Assembly (NCBI GenBank): GCA_030549775.1
Contig: CM060177.1
Location: forward strand, 91,326,736-91,390,735
Origin: Tamarix chinensis
Taxonomy: Eukaryota > Streptophyta > Magnoliopsida > Caryophyllales > Tamaricaceae
DNA: 64,000 nt
Direction: 5' to 3'
This document shows positions 24,133 through 36,545 of the stretch, piece after piece. Under the pieces are notes generated by a model. It saw only the letters and a list, made by a program, of their open reading frames with translations. It made no database searches and was not told the origin of the DNA. Within the stretch, counting starts at the first letter, position 1; the number at the start of each line of letters is the position of its first letter. Made by a program: the position numbers and the translations under genes.

Positions 24133-26290
24133 ATGGTTGGTAGAGGAAGGGGAAAGGATCTAAGGTAGTTTAATCCTACTACCACTAGGGTGATAAGAGG
24201 ATGATCACCACTAGTGTTTAGGGATGGCAATTGGATGGGTTTTACCCAAAATCTGATGGGTTTTATTTGTTAGATGTGTAAATGGATATGGATACGGATA
24301 TGGAGGAAGGGGAGAAATATCTACTGGGTTTGGTATGGATATGGATAAGGGATCCTCAAATCCGTACCCATACCCGCATCTGTTTACCCGATATAAAATT
24401 ACATTTTTACCTTCATTTATGTAACTTTAGGTATATTTTCTAAGGTAAAAAGTGAAGATATGATTAAATTTTAACAATCTAAGTATATAATTATAACATT
24501 AAATGACTTTTACTTTATACTTAATGGGTTTTACCCGATAAATATATAAAAAGATATGGATAAACGGATATAGATGAGGAAAAAAATACCCGCTGGGTTT
24601 AGATACGGATATGGGTATATATTTTCTTATCGGGTTTGGATAACGGATAGGGGGTACCCGATCCGTTGCAATCTCTACTAGTGTTAGAGCGTGAGCTACT
24701 TTGAAGCATAGGAAAGTGCCTTGTATTTTAGACACACATCATGTGCCACTTGAGGAGGATCATGATGTCCATAGTGAGGGGGGTTTTACTAGTGCTGGAA
24801 ATTTTTGCCATATAGCATGATATGTTTCCTCATCACTATCAAAAAACAATTGATAGGACCTATAGGTGGGGATCCACTAATTTTGGATGTTCTCACTAGT
24901 TTTAAGGGTCATGTAACATATGTCATATGGCATAATGAGTTGGTATTTTTTTATTATACATATTGGGTACTATTTTTTACTATGTAATTCATTATTCTAA
25001 TATTCTTTTGTTGGTAGGAACCACACCTTGTGTTGAGGGTTCAATCCAAGATAAGAAGATTGAGAAAAAAACCATATGATGATGTTAGCATGGGTCTTAC
25101 CTACGATTAAATTGAGACCACATGCTTGAAGGTTTATGTAACACATAATTCAACCACCATCATGCTTCACTCATCTCCACTTTTGATGAGAGGTGGAACC
25201 TATAGACAAGAACTTCTACCTTCCATTAGGTGAGATGACTATTACCCTACATGGCATGATTTAAATTATAAATATGAATTATCATGGATATAAGTGTACT
25301 AGCAAGCATTTTCTTAGTGGTGGAGATGTTTGGGACCTATTGGATGACATGTGAGGTGAACCCAAGGTGATGGTGAAGACAGTTTTTGTGAAGGCTACCT
25401 TAATTGCATTAGACAATATTTTTTTTAAGATTATGATTGAATGGGTTTCCAATGATGATTCTTGTGCTCGATTTTATTTGTGGTACCTTTTATCTTGCAA
25501 TATTTTAGTATAATATTCCAGAAATTGTGATCCCTTATTATTGTTAAAATTAGTAGATAATCTGACTAAATTAGGCTATTAGGTTGTTGGAGCTAGTACT
25601 TTAATATTTTTATATAGGTAGCTTATGATAGCATCATGGACTGGGTGCAAATATATAGGTGGTTGCATGACACTATTTGAGGTAATTATTTATTGCAAAT
25701 TACTAATTATAAATGTTATTTAATTGTTAGTTTAATTTATTATGTGCCCGTTATAGTTTTGCACGTGCGTGGATTTATGAGTATTCTACTTGATTTTGTC
25801 AGAGTTATTATCATACATATAATCCATCATGTAATGCCACAATGATGATATGTGACACTTTTCATCAAATAATACCCCCCGAGTCAATGGATGGCCTAAT
25901 TCAGTATAGAAGCAACTCGATTTGCTAAGGGCATAATAGGTGGGTGACGTTATTTATTAGGGATTTTCAGTTGTGGTAAGTGATATGAATAATATTAATA
26001 CAATTTTACATGCATTTGTAGGTTGATTTCTTACCATTTGATAAATCCACTAATACCATTTAGTCCATCATAAAGCATTAGACAAAAAATTAATTGATGC
26101 TCCATATATTAAGACAGAAGTAGAGATGAATAATGAACTGGTGAGTGGGTACTACTATTGGTTCAAAAATGAGAAAAAGGGCATAATTGATACTTCTATT
26201 GGTTTTGATTGGCTGAAAGAGGTCTGTTTTGCGATGGATGGGATTAAACTCTTCTCTTTTGAAGTAGAGGAGGCTGACAAACCCTTGTAG
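24133..26290 (+). pseudogene. Plant mobile domain (PMD) gene remnant of MULE-2, split by hAT element B
   Basis: ATG at 24133 follows the splice-acceptor-like 'attggtag', exactly where MULE-1 has ATA. The PMD-type text includes GPIGGDPLILDVLTSFKGHVT (about 24860-24920), then 'VIWHNE' before a conserved GT-AG intron. The second exon opens with LVLRVQSK after 25018. Later parts resemble MULE-1 46400-47150 but are full of stops. hAT element B interrupts the N-terminal coding part. PMD proteins occur both as host genes (MAIN/MAIL) and in plant transposons; this copy belongs to the transposon. Confidence 0.8.
24219..24677. mobile_element. Non-autonomous hAT (Ac/Ds-like) element B
   Basis: The ends are TAGGGATGGCAA at left and, inward from the right, TAGAGATTGCAA. 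The exact 8-bp duplication CTAGTGTT lies at 24211-24218 and 24678-24685. The 459-bp interior has the same ggatacggatatgg / gggtttggatatgg motif style as element A and no coding capacity. Removing it restores continuity of the PMD leader with MULE-1. Confidence 0.9.
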
Positions 26291-26409
26291 ATGATGATTT
26301 TTAAAATAGTTAGTATATTCTTTTTTACTTGTATTTTTATTTTAAATTTGTATGGATTGGTATAAAAATTTTTGTTTACTAATTTTTGTTTCCATACCAA
26401 AATATTTTT

Positions 26410-26905
26410 AATAGTTATCATTGATATTCATTAACAAGTGCATAAATTTCCATAATAAAATACTTAACATAAATCTAAAGTCGTTACATGACAATAAATT
26501 ATTAACCAAAGTTAACCCTTGGTTGACACCAATATCCATTCCATTTCGATACTGCTAAATGTGATCACAATATGACTCTTCCTATCCAAAAACACCTGGA
26601 TTAGCATATTGGTATCACTAATTATATATAGGTGGTAACATTTAATTTTCCATCAAGGTTAACTACAATCATATAAAGTATCATAACATGATTATGATTA
26701 ATATATAGTAAAATGAAATCGATATGCAATATTAGTGTGATTAAGAGTTATATAGATATGTAGTGTGACAAACTATTGACACTTAAATATGGTAATCATA
26801 TGATTAGATTATCGACCATTAGGTGGAGCTCTATGGTGTAAACATGTAATTAAACCTAGATGACATAAGAAAATGAATACCACATTGTACATTGTCGCAA
26901 ATAGA
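26410..26905 (-). pseudogene. Tail of the OTU-like domain of the MULE-2 transposase gene
   Basis: The segment aligns by eye with MULE-1 47300-47680 at several anchors (catatccattgaattccgata-type, 'gccattaggtggagc', 'acattgtacattgtcgcaa'). In MULE-1 this is the C-terminal end of the minus-strand OTU-like domain. Homology stops abruptly at 26910, where the second LTR block begins. Confidence 0.72.
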
Positions 26906-26910
26906 AATCC

Positions 26911-29900
26911 TGTAATATCTCAAAATTTTAGTTAACCCTAACCTTGAGTAATTGATATCGTAGCCTAATTCTAATCTTAGGAAATAAATGTTTTTATCTT
27001 ACCCTAACTCCCTAATCCTAAATTCTAGCATAACTCTAATTTTATTTTGGGTTATTAATATATTTTCTAACTTAAACCTAATCCCAAATATTCATTTAAC
27101 TTAACTATCCTAATACCCTAACCTAATTTATTTTAATCTAAACACACACTTTTTCTTTTTCCCTTTTTTTTCTTGGTTTATTTTATTTTAACTCCGCATC
27201 TGCCAATCCTCACCTTTCTCTTATCTTATCTTCTTCTTGCATGCACGTCCACCTTATCCCTCTACCCATCAACTCACCCTTCCTTATTTCTAGGGTTGGG
27301 GTTGAATTTTTTTGCCAATCACCTCCCTTTTCCTTTGTACATGTGCATATATAAGACATATTTAATGCATGCATCTACCCCATTCCCCCTTTTTTTGTAT
27401 GTTAAAACCTTTTAAAACAAACACAACCTCCCCCTCCTTCCTTTCTCCTCCTTGCCACTATAAAAACCACCACAAAAGCCCCCATATGTGAGGCAAACTG
27501 ATGCAACCACGCCCCCACTGACAGCCCTTTCCATTTCTCCCTCATCACCATCAGGCAACTCTACCAAAACCTACCCCTATCCACTAGCCACACCCACTAA
27601 TTCTCCCCTTCCCCTTTGGGATCTTGCATCACAACCCCTTTTCTTTTCCTTCCTAAGGTGCCGCACCAACATCCGATGTCCCCCTTTTCCTGTCAGCCAT
27701 CTCCACTGAACACCCCCTCTAATTGTGGCCAAACACACCAAATCTCTTCTCCTTGGATGAGGTAATTTCAACCTACACTTACCCCTCCAATTCAGCAACC
27801 TTGACCGCAGGTCTCCTTAGATCCTTCGGCAGCCACAATTGAAGGCCATCATCCACCCTTCGACATCTATAACCTCACCATACAACCACCCTTCAACTCC
27901 CACCACTGAATATCAGCCCCCTTGATAGGCCTCCATAACCATTGCACCTCCCTTAGCAACACCAAGTTGTGTTGTTGCTCATCCATCATTGCTCAAACCA
28001 CCATTTTCTCCCTTTTGTTTAGTTGTGCAAGTTTTTCCCCAAACACCACCTTACTTGGTTCTATTTTCTTTCCCACTCTTTCACCCTCCCATTTCTTTAA
28101 ACTTTCATTAATTATAGCATTAATTCTAATTATGTTTTGTTATTAATTCTTAAGTGATACTCTAGAGGTCCCAAAGGAAGTAGATTAGGAGAGCAAGCTT
28201 AGAGACTGGAGTCCTATTAGTAAAGATGCTTATCGTAGTCTAGGATTTGATTGCTAAGTTCTATACATGATTTTTATGTTGTAACATGTTATTGTGATTA
28301 TGTGAAATTGCACATGATTGTTGAAACTATGATATGGGTTTGGTATTATATGATAGTAAGGAGTAAGTAGGGTACATGCGATATTGTTATTTTATGTGGA
28401 AAAACCTTTGGTGTGAAATATGGTTGTATCATAAGTTTTAATTATGGCATTCTAAATATGAAATGATTATAGCACTTCCTTTGGATAAAATGTGGATTTG
28501 GGAATAATGTTACTAAACACATAAGACTCGCATGAAATAAGGGTTAGGCTACCGATAGAGGCATTTTGGCTCAATGTGGGTTAAATATGGGAATCACGGT
28601 ATTCTAAGGTTTTGTATCATCAAAAATGTGATAAGTGACCTACATGAAGTGTTGGACTAGTTGTGAATGACCTAAGTTTAATAAAGTATGAAATTAGATC
28701 GAGTTGGGAATAATAACCTTAAATCAAAAAGGCTATTATCACATGTGCGAAACTATATAATTGGATCACAAAAATTGAATATTTTTATTAATATCAATGC
28801 TTTAAAATTTTATATTAACTTTAGTAAGTGCTTGATCTCTGCATGAAAAGTTATGATAGAATTATGAAATTAGGGTTTATAAGCCCTAATAATAGTAACT
28901 TTTGGGATAGGACTATTATTGCATGTGTAAGACGTGGGAGTTAGACATTGAATTTTAGATATGTTTTAATAATAATATTTGAGGAATATATACTAAATTT
29001 TGTGGGTAAATGATCAATATAGGAGAAGTTATACCTAAAGTATAAAGTTAGGGTTTTAAGGAAACTAAGGATCTTAACTTAAGAGAATGGCCTTATGACC
29101 TTTGTAATGTGCTTATCTGCCTTAAAATGTTTTGTACCTATAAATCAATCATGAATAAGATATTAATTATTTAAAGTAAAAGATCACATGAGTTAAGGCA
29201 ATGTGATATTTTCATATCCATTCATTCATAATAGTAGCTCATGAGCGTTTTGCCCTGAAAAGGAGATGTTTTTAGATTCATTCCACTGGATAATAATAGT
29301 GGTTCTAGTGTGTTATCTCTAGCTTCAGTCCATTCCACTAGATTAAAAATAGTGGGATCCATGATCATCATGAATAAAAATAAAAATTGAGTAACCTAAC
29401 GGATAAAACATTAATGATTTAAAGTGAAAGAGTATGTGAGACAAGACTAAGGTGATGTTTTCATATTCGTTCTATTGGAGGATAATAGTGGCTTAGGTGT
29501 TTTCCTTGAGAATTTGTTTTATACCTTTCCACTGGTTTAAGAGTAGTGGGATCTCTAAACTCAATGAAAATAAAAGAATGAAAACCATTATATCTAATAA
29601 AGAGGTCTGGATCAATAATTACCTTATGAGATTTTTTTATAATCTATGCGTCTACTTATCATCTACTATAAATGCATATTTTGATCTATATCCTAGATCC
29701 AATAATATTGTTACCTTACTTCATACATGTCATATTGATCATCCTTTTTATGAGTGGTTCTCATTCCCACGAGCAGAATACCCTAGTGCTTTTGGGTAGG
29801 TCATTGAGAACTTGCTTGATGACTTTGCTACTTTTGATGCATTATGTGGGGATGAGTGACCTCTTATTTGTACTGGTTGTTTGTACAAAGAGTCATATTA

Positions 29901-32084
29901 TCCGGATGATATTTTATTTAGATACCTTTTTGAATTCTTTGATCCATGGTATCCTATAGTTTGTATTCTATTATTGTAACCCAAAGTTAATCTCAAAACT
30001 TGTACTTGTATTTATTAAAGTTTCTTTCATTTATAATTACCTTGTTTTATTATGTATGGTTTTTGCTTTTTGATTGATGTAAGGATGGTTTGGTAAATCA
30101 TACTTATGTTAATTATGGTGGTAATACCCAATTTTTATGAGGGACACGGCCACTCACACGATCGTGCCCATCTATTTTTCCTTATTGCACGCCTGTGCAT
30201 ACCAACACAGTTTGACTGTGAACCCTCGTACGAGTCATGCACAGCCTTCGCATGCCTGTGCACACCTGTTCATTATATCCTAGGTGATTCGTTGCTCGAG
30301 CACAGACGTGCCTCTTAGCACAACCTACCTGTGCAAGATCTTAGCGTACAACCTGGGTGTGCATCGCTTACCGCATGCCCACTCATCTTTTTGGCTGAGC
30401 ACCCTCTTTTCACCCCCAAACCTTACCCAAACACTACTAAAATCTCACCATAGCACCACCATACCTTCCACCACAATTCCACACAACTCAAGATTCCGTT
30501 TAACTCCAGTTATTTCTATTTTTACCCTCCTTTACCTTAACGTTCTCCTTGGTTATAATCTTCGAGCCTAATCATATATTATCTTATTTTTTGTAGGTGA
30601 TTTTCTGACAATATCAGAAGATGAGGTATAGAATTTATGTGTATAGTGCCTGGTATCTTTGTTGGTAAGGATACATGTTGTAGCTAGGACTTTATGTGTG
30701 TGCATATGCGTATGTACTTTTATTGGACATGTGATATGAGTGATCTTATGTTAATATATGATATCTTGAGTAATGAGATTTCTAAATTATGCTTTTGGAA
30801 TAATGTTGGATATGATATCTATGTAAATAATTGAGGATTTATATATATTGGTATTGAGATTTATCAAGTCTTGGGAGATTATGAACATTTTAACAACCAA
30901 GTGTATTATGGTCATTTAAGAATAATTATGTAGTCATAATTATTTTATTAAATTTTATATCTTATATACTTATATGGTTCCCGCATGATAATCTTGGATA
31001 CACAAATATCTCTAATAAGATATTAATCATTTAAAGTGAAAGATCACATGATTCGGGTCGAAGTGTTTATATGGGTCCGTTCCACCAAATAATAATAGTG
31101 GCTTAAGTATCTTGTCCCTATGAGGTGCATCAGTCTGTTCCACTGGATTAATAATAATGGGGCCCCATACTTAAGGTGAATAAATATAAAATTAAGATAT
31201 AAAGTAATGATGGAATGACAATAATCGTTTAAAGTGAAAGACTATGTGAGTTAAGACCAAGGTGTTGAGTCTGTCCATTGGAAAATATTAGTGGCTTAGG
31301 TGTCTTATCCCTAAGAGGCATTTTAGACTATTCAACTAATTTAAGAATAGTGGTTCATGAGCATTTTTGCTCTAAGGGGTGTTAAGTCCGTTCCACCGAA
31401 TAATAATAGTCCTTGAAAAGTATTTTAGACCGTTCCACCAATTTAAGAATAGTGAGATCCCTGAACTCAATGTAAATAAAAAGATTGGAATATAATATAT
31501 TTACATAGTAAGATATGAAATTAGTATTTACCTTGCACTATTTTATATTATCTTACGTGTGCTTTTTTTTTCCTGATGTGAATTCATATATTCTGTGTAA
31601 TCTTGCTTCGACTGTGCTGTTACCTTACTTAGTATATAGCATATTGATCATCTGTTTTTTGGGTGTTTCTCATTTCTACGAGTAGATGACTCAAATGTCT
31701 TTGTACAGGTCGAGACTAACCCACTGGACGAGTTTGCAGCCTTTGATGAGTTATATGTGGAGGAGTGACTTTGGTATTAGGATTATGGGCGTAGAGTCAT
31801 GTTATCCGAATATTTGTTTTGACGGAATACCTTTTTGGACTCTTAAATCTATGGTATCCCTTTTGTATTTTGAATTATTGTACTCAGATTAAATCTTCAA
31901 ACTTTTATCTATGTTTACAAAAGTTCCTTCAACTTCTATTTATCGTGTTTTACATTTTTATGATTGATATAAGGATGGTATGGTAAGCCAGACTTATATC
32001 AATTACAGTGGTAATACCCAACTATTTGATTATACGTTTCCGCTTAAAAAAATATTTTTCAGTAGTAAACTTTGGGGTATTACA
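26911..32084 (+). mobile_element. Second LTR-derived block, plus orientation, inserted in MULE-2
   Basis: It opens TGTAATATCTCAAA and closes TTTGGGGTATTACA, complementary LTR-type ends. MULE homology stops on one side and resumes on the other. The interior holds two rounds of the same pattern: a pyrimidine-rich leader (27120-27920; 30160-30560), then several 'ccactggataataatagtgg' units, then 'ggatggtttggtaaatcat...gtggtaataccca' (about 30085-30125; 31973-32010). This looks like two LTRs joined end to start with no internal region. No target duplication is seen (AATCC versus TTCTC). Confidence 0.6.
29260..31470. repeat. Dispersed 'ccactggataataatagtgg' units in the LTR block
   Basis: About eight imperfect copies (for example near 29281, 29334, 29466, 29530, 31079, 31137 and 31395), each a short palindromic unit. 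They are separated by 'aaagtgaaagatcacatgag' phrases. They lie in both halves of the LTR block. Confidence 0.7.
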
Positions 32085-32640
32085 TTCTCCTTCGTGGTTT
32101 TGTTATTATCGTTGAACCATTAGTGTCTAGCATTGGAACCTCATAGTACTTTCCCCTTTGCTACATGAGCAACTCATGATGCACCTCCATGAGCATTGTC
32201 AGCAACACACATTTCTTAGCCTTGTGTTACGTCCAAACCTCAGTCATTCTCTCCACTTTGATGTATAAACATTATCGTTACCTCCGCCATGCATAGATAG
32301 AAGCCTGTTCTCATATATCAATTGTAGTCACTTGTAGTAAACTTTGGGGTATTACATTCTCCTTCGTGGTTTTGTTATTATCGTTGAACCATTAGTGTCT
32401 AGCATTGGAACCTCATAGTACTTTCCCCTTTGCTACATGAGCAACTCATGATGCACCTCCATGAGCAGCGTCAGCAACACACATTTCTTAGCCTTGTGTT
32501 ACGTCCAAACCTCAGTCATTCTCTCCACTTTGATGTTTTTTTTTTTGTTTCATAAAACATTATCGTTACCTCCCCCTACTTGCGTGTGCCATGCATAGAT
32601 AGAAGCCTGTTCTCATATGCCTCAATTGTAGTCACTTGTA
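32062..32640. repeat. About 272-bp tandem duplication across the LTR/MULE-2 junction
   Basis: The sequence from 'gtagtaaactttggggtattaca' to 'gtcacttgta' is present twice (starting at 32062 and 32334) and is almost identical. The unit contains the last 23 bp of the LTR block plus about 250 bp of MULE-2. The second copy has extra bases (a T-rich insert near 32533 and 'cctacttgcgtgtg' near 32575), so the first copy is probably a trimmed duplicate. Confidence 0.9.
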
Positions 32641-32962
32641 ATGTCTTCCTCCATTTTCCTAGAAAAGGTTCTCCTGATGCTTTACTTCCCATATTTTTAC
32701 ATACCACAAGTCTTCAATCACCGCAATCATCTTCCCTATGAATTCACAACCACATTTTTTAGACCTATTAGATCAAATACTTTTTTGATTCATTGAATAT
32801 TACCTTCTATATATGCAACCTCTCTCACAACATATGCAAACCTCACCCCTTTTTTTTTCAGTTCTCAACATTATTGCAAGGAGACAGGAGAAAACGGGGA
32901 CGAGGAAAAACACGGAAATGTCATTTCTTAAAAATTTAGGAAACGAAAACGACAAGAAACGT

Positions 32963-33012
<50 letters not shown>

Positions 33013-33360
33013 AATCTACTAAAATTAAGAGAAAAAAATTAAAAAAAATCTAAAATTATTACCTATATTAGTTAATTTTAATCATTAATATTTATTCTAA
33101 TAAAAAAATTAATTAGTTAATTTTAATATAAATTCCAATATCGAAAAGTTTCCGAAAGATGAAATATTTTCAGAACGTTTATGGGACCGAGGATAACACC
33201 TAAATGTTGTCATCGTGCATCATTAATTCTCAATACCTAAAATCATATTTTATAGCCTTTTTGTTTTTTTTAATTCATTGAATTAATGACTCAAGATTGT
33301 TAAAAATCTTATCCGTAGCAAACAATCCACTCAATAATGATTATATCAATATTAATTCCA
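32580..33360 (-). pseudogene. MURA-type transposase fragments of MULE-2
   Basis: Segments match MULE-1 transposase: 32600-32720 corresponds to 49010-49120, 32719-32830 to 49800-49920, and 33235-33350 to 49950-50060 (the FAR1-like region with 'tgactc..gatc.ttaaaaat'). The order is collinear but most of the core is deleted, and an (AT)n expansion lies inside. The 5' exon/TIR homology continues to about 33807. Confidence 0.75.
32965..33010. repeat. (AT)23 microsatellite
   Basis: An uninterrupted AT run of 46 bp. Confidence 0.97.
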
Positions 33361-33814
33361 TAATCAAATAAAAAAATTATAAGGAATGCATATATATAAA
33401 AATGAATAACAATAATATACAAAAAAAATAGTTTTCAAGTAATTCGTACATCAGAGTATAACCCGTCATACTTACCTTTAGATGTGTGAATAACCCGTCA
33501 ACCTTATCCTATAACAGGTAAGTTACTCAAATGAAGTGATAAAATTCAAATCACTCATCCATTAGAGCTAAATTTTTTAGAAAAAAAAAAGAATTACTAT
33601 CATTTTAGCAAGTGATTTATAACTAAAATAATAATAATAATAATCTTTTATAATTATTGTGTTGAAAATTAATAAAAGAAGAGAGAACAGAGAAGCGAAG
33701 AGAAGATGCATGGAGAAATAAAAAATAAAATAAAATAATTAAATATTAAAAATAATAAGACTTTAAGGGATGTTAAATTAGTGATTTCGACGTGAATATA
33801 ATAACTCGTTTTAT

Positions 33815-34370
33815 TTTTCAGATGGCTCCTCCTCGAGATAAAATAATGAAATACATAAATGAAAGGTGATAGCGATTTGATTATTTTTGGGGGTGGTTAC
33901 AAATATTCTTCGGAAGAGACGGTCAAAGCAGCGTTAACTTGCACGAGATGATGAAAATGCTGGCAGTGAGTGGTCAAGACTCTTTATTTACAAGTACTAC
34001 AGAAACTATACATACGCCATATGGTGTTAAGAAACCGCACCTTGCAGTCTATCTGCTCTGCTCTAGAACCTGCGAGATTACATAATCAAGTCAAGTACCA
34101 CTGCTACTACTCTGCTAGTCTCCTACTACTGCCACAAAAAGGGCCTGCTTGCTAGCATGGTGCACATATGACGAAGATTAATAACTCCTACGCAGCCTAC
34201 ATTACTAATTTACCACCCCTACGTCCCCCCCCCCCTACGTCACAATTTTCACGGCTACGTTTTAGGGACGCGGCAGCAGCCGTTCACCACTGACCAGTGA
34301 CCAGCGCTTGGATAGTCCATTTCATGTTTTGGAAATTCGTGTGGCTTGCTGCGCTCAAGGACTTAAATAT
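33815..34370. other. Higher-GC island, possibly host sequence, no gene recognised
   Basis: Base composition changes sharply from the AT-rich surroundings. No protein family is recognisable on either strand. On the minus strand an AATAAA occurs (rc at about 33983-33989) downstream of a non-repetitive stretch, so a minus-strand 3' UTR or non-coding transcript is possible. This is weak inference. An 11-base C run lies at 34225-34235. Confidence 0.4.
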
Positions 34371-35263
34371 CTTACTGAATAAGCTATTAAAATTAATAAA
34401 ATAATATTTTATATGAATGCTAGATCTATTGAAATTTAATTTATATTCGGTTAATATTTTTTTTTATATATTTCACGTTTAAAGATGTAAAATAGATATT
34501 TTACAAAAAATATTCGAACAAATATTAATATTTGATATTGTTCAATTGCTCTCTGCACACATCTCATCCTTTAGACTGGTTGAGAATTAGAAGTAGTTTA
34601 TACGAAGACTCTTGTCTTATTAAAATTATTATTTTTAAATATTTAATAAGTAGCTAAGCGGATCTTTAAATAATTCATTTAAGTAGCTTATAAATTATAA
34701 GTTTTGTGTCGCTTTAATAGTTTTTAACTAATTTTTAAACTAGCTTTATTAGTAATACTGCTAATTCAATTGAATTTAAATACTTTATATCTATAAAAGA
34801 AAAATAAATTAACAAACTAACATTAATGTTTTAATTATAAACTATATGATTAAAAATAATAAAACAGCATATTCATAATAAATCAATAAGAAAATACATT
34901 AATAAATATCAAAATCAAAGCACACCTCCTTTTTATTCTTCATAGTAATCATAAAATTTATTATTTACTATTAATAAAAAATAGAATAATATTGGTAAAT
35001 TTTAATTAATAAAAATAATTGCAATAATAAAATTTATTTATCATTTTGTATTATTTTTATTATATGTTCTCTAATACTAGTATCATAATAATAATAATTA
35101 TTATTATTATTATTATAAATACTCTCTAGTTTTTAAATATTTGTAATCACGTATTTTAAAATTAAACTTTAATTATTACTATACATTTGTAGAAATTATA
35201 AAATTAATATTATGAAAGTATTTTTCAACATGACTATAACAAATTTTATTTTATTTTTATAAT

Positions 35264-35411
35264 GGAACATGATATTGTTTGAGAAAAATTAATGACCAAG
35301 TTTTGATCCAAAATATATGATAACCGAGTTTTACAAGGGAACATAATATAGTTTGAGAAAAATTAATGACCAAGTTTTGACTCAAAATATATGATGAGTA
35401 TGAAGGAAACT
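35264..35411. repeat. 74-bp tandem duplication
   Basis: The stretch 'ggaacatgatattgtttgag...aaaatatatgat' is repeated with few changes from 35338. Confidence 0.88.
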
Positions 35412-35838
35412 ATTTAAAAACAAAATAAGTAATATGATTATGATAATTATGCTAATTTATTTCACAATAAAAATTCTATACTTTTTTTTAAATCATTTCA
35501 TAATATAACCCATTTATATAAAAAAAAATACATATCATTTTACCCTATATTCTCATTGATAATTACTAATAAATTTAGAATAAAAAAATATAATTAATAT
35601 AAAGATATATTAGTAAATTTAAGCAATAGTTTTTAAATTTTATTACAGTTTGATGTGTTTTCGACATCATCATTTTAGCTAGGTTCTAACTTATTCAACC
35701 TAAAAAAAATTACCAATTTTAGATATGTTTGTAATACAAGTTGCTTTAAATTTATTCATTTTTTTTTAAATGTTAGATTTAGTTATAAAATAAACTTCAA
35801 CATTTAACTTTTATTAATCAACTTTTAGTTTCTTATTT

Positions 35839-36545
35839 TCAGCTAATTTTTAAATACTAATTATAAAAAATATTAAAAAAATGTAAAATATAAGTTTAAG
35901 TGCACTATATATTATAACCTAATTTTTTCATAAATACGTCATATAATTATAAGTTTTAATAGTTTTTACTGTTACTTAATAATCCTTAATTTTAGAGGCT
36001 TAACATCAATTTACCTTGAGTGTTTATAATATTAGACCTCAGATTAATGCATAAAATTATAAACATATAATTATACTATATATCAAATTTATTTTTAGAA
36101 TTATACTATATGTTTTTTGAAAAGGCAGAGTTTACATTGTATAATGTACTTAAACTTAATATTATTTCTCAATAGTATTAATATATATATTCAGCTAATT
36201 TTTAAATAATAATTATATAAAATATTAGAAAAAATGTAAAATATAAGTTTAAGTGCACTATATATTATAACCTAATTTTTTTCATAAATACGTCATATAA
36301 TTATAAGTTTTAATAGTTTTTATTGTTACTTAATAATCCTAAATTTTAGAGGCTTAACATCATTTTACCTTGAGTGTTTATATTATTAGACCTCAGATTA
36401 ACACATAAAATTATAAACATATAATTATACTATATATCAAATTTATTTTTAGAATTATACTATATGTTTTTTGAAAAGGCGGAGTTTACATTGTATAATG
36501 TATTAAACTTAATATTATTTCTCAATAGTATTAATTTATATATAT
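35839..36545. repeat. 352-bp tandem duplication
   Basis: The unit starting 'tcagctaatttttaaat' at 35839 recurs at 36191 and runs to about 36545 with only scattered substitutions. Both copies include 'aagtgcactatatattataacc' and 'gaaaaggcrgagtttacattg'. It lies immediately beside the Harbinger left end. Confidence 0.92.

Larger units (their letters stand above)
3420..33810. mobile_element. MULE-2: old PMD/MURA Mutator-like element, interrupted by nested insertions
   Basis: Pieces collinear with MULE-1 (44441-50599) appear in the same order: a CCCTAAA-rich leader (3455-3689, resuming at 24032), a PMD gene (24133-26290), the tail of a minus-strand OTU-like domain (26410-26905), minus-strand transposase fragments (32062-33360), and a right end near 33770-33807 resembling the MULE-1 right TIR. 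The intervening blocks 3690-24031, 24219-24677 and 26911-32084 are later insertions. The left TIR was not found, so the left boundary is uncertain. All coding parts are heavily decayed. Collinearity is seen in the sequence; assignment to one original element is inference. Confidence 0.7.

Noticed and set aside
24219..24677. Mutator-type MITE with a 9-bp target duplication
   Set aside because: Shifting the edge by one base gives an exact 8-bp duplication and TIRs starting TAGGGAT, as in all three related elements, which fits hAT better.
27173..28146. Several Pro/Ser/Leu-rich frames
   Set aside because: They lie in the pyrimidine-rich leader of the LTR block, where low-complexity frames open by chance.
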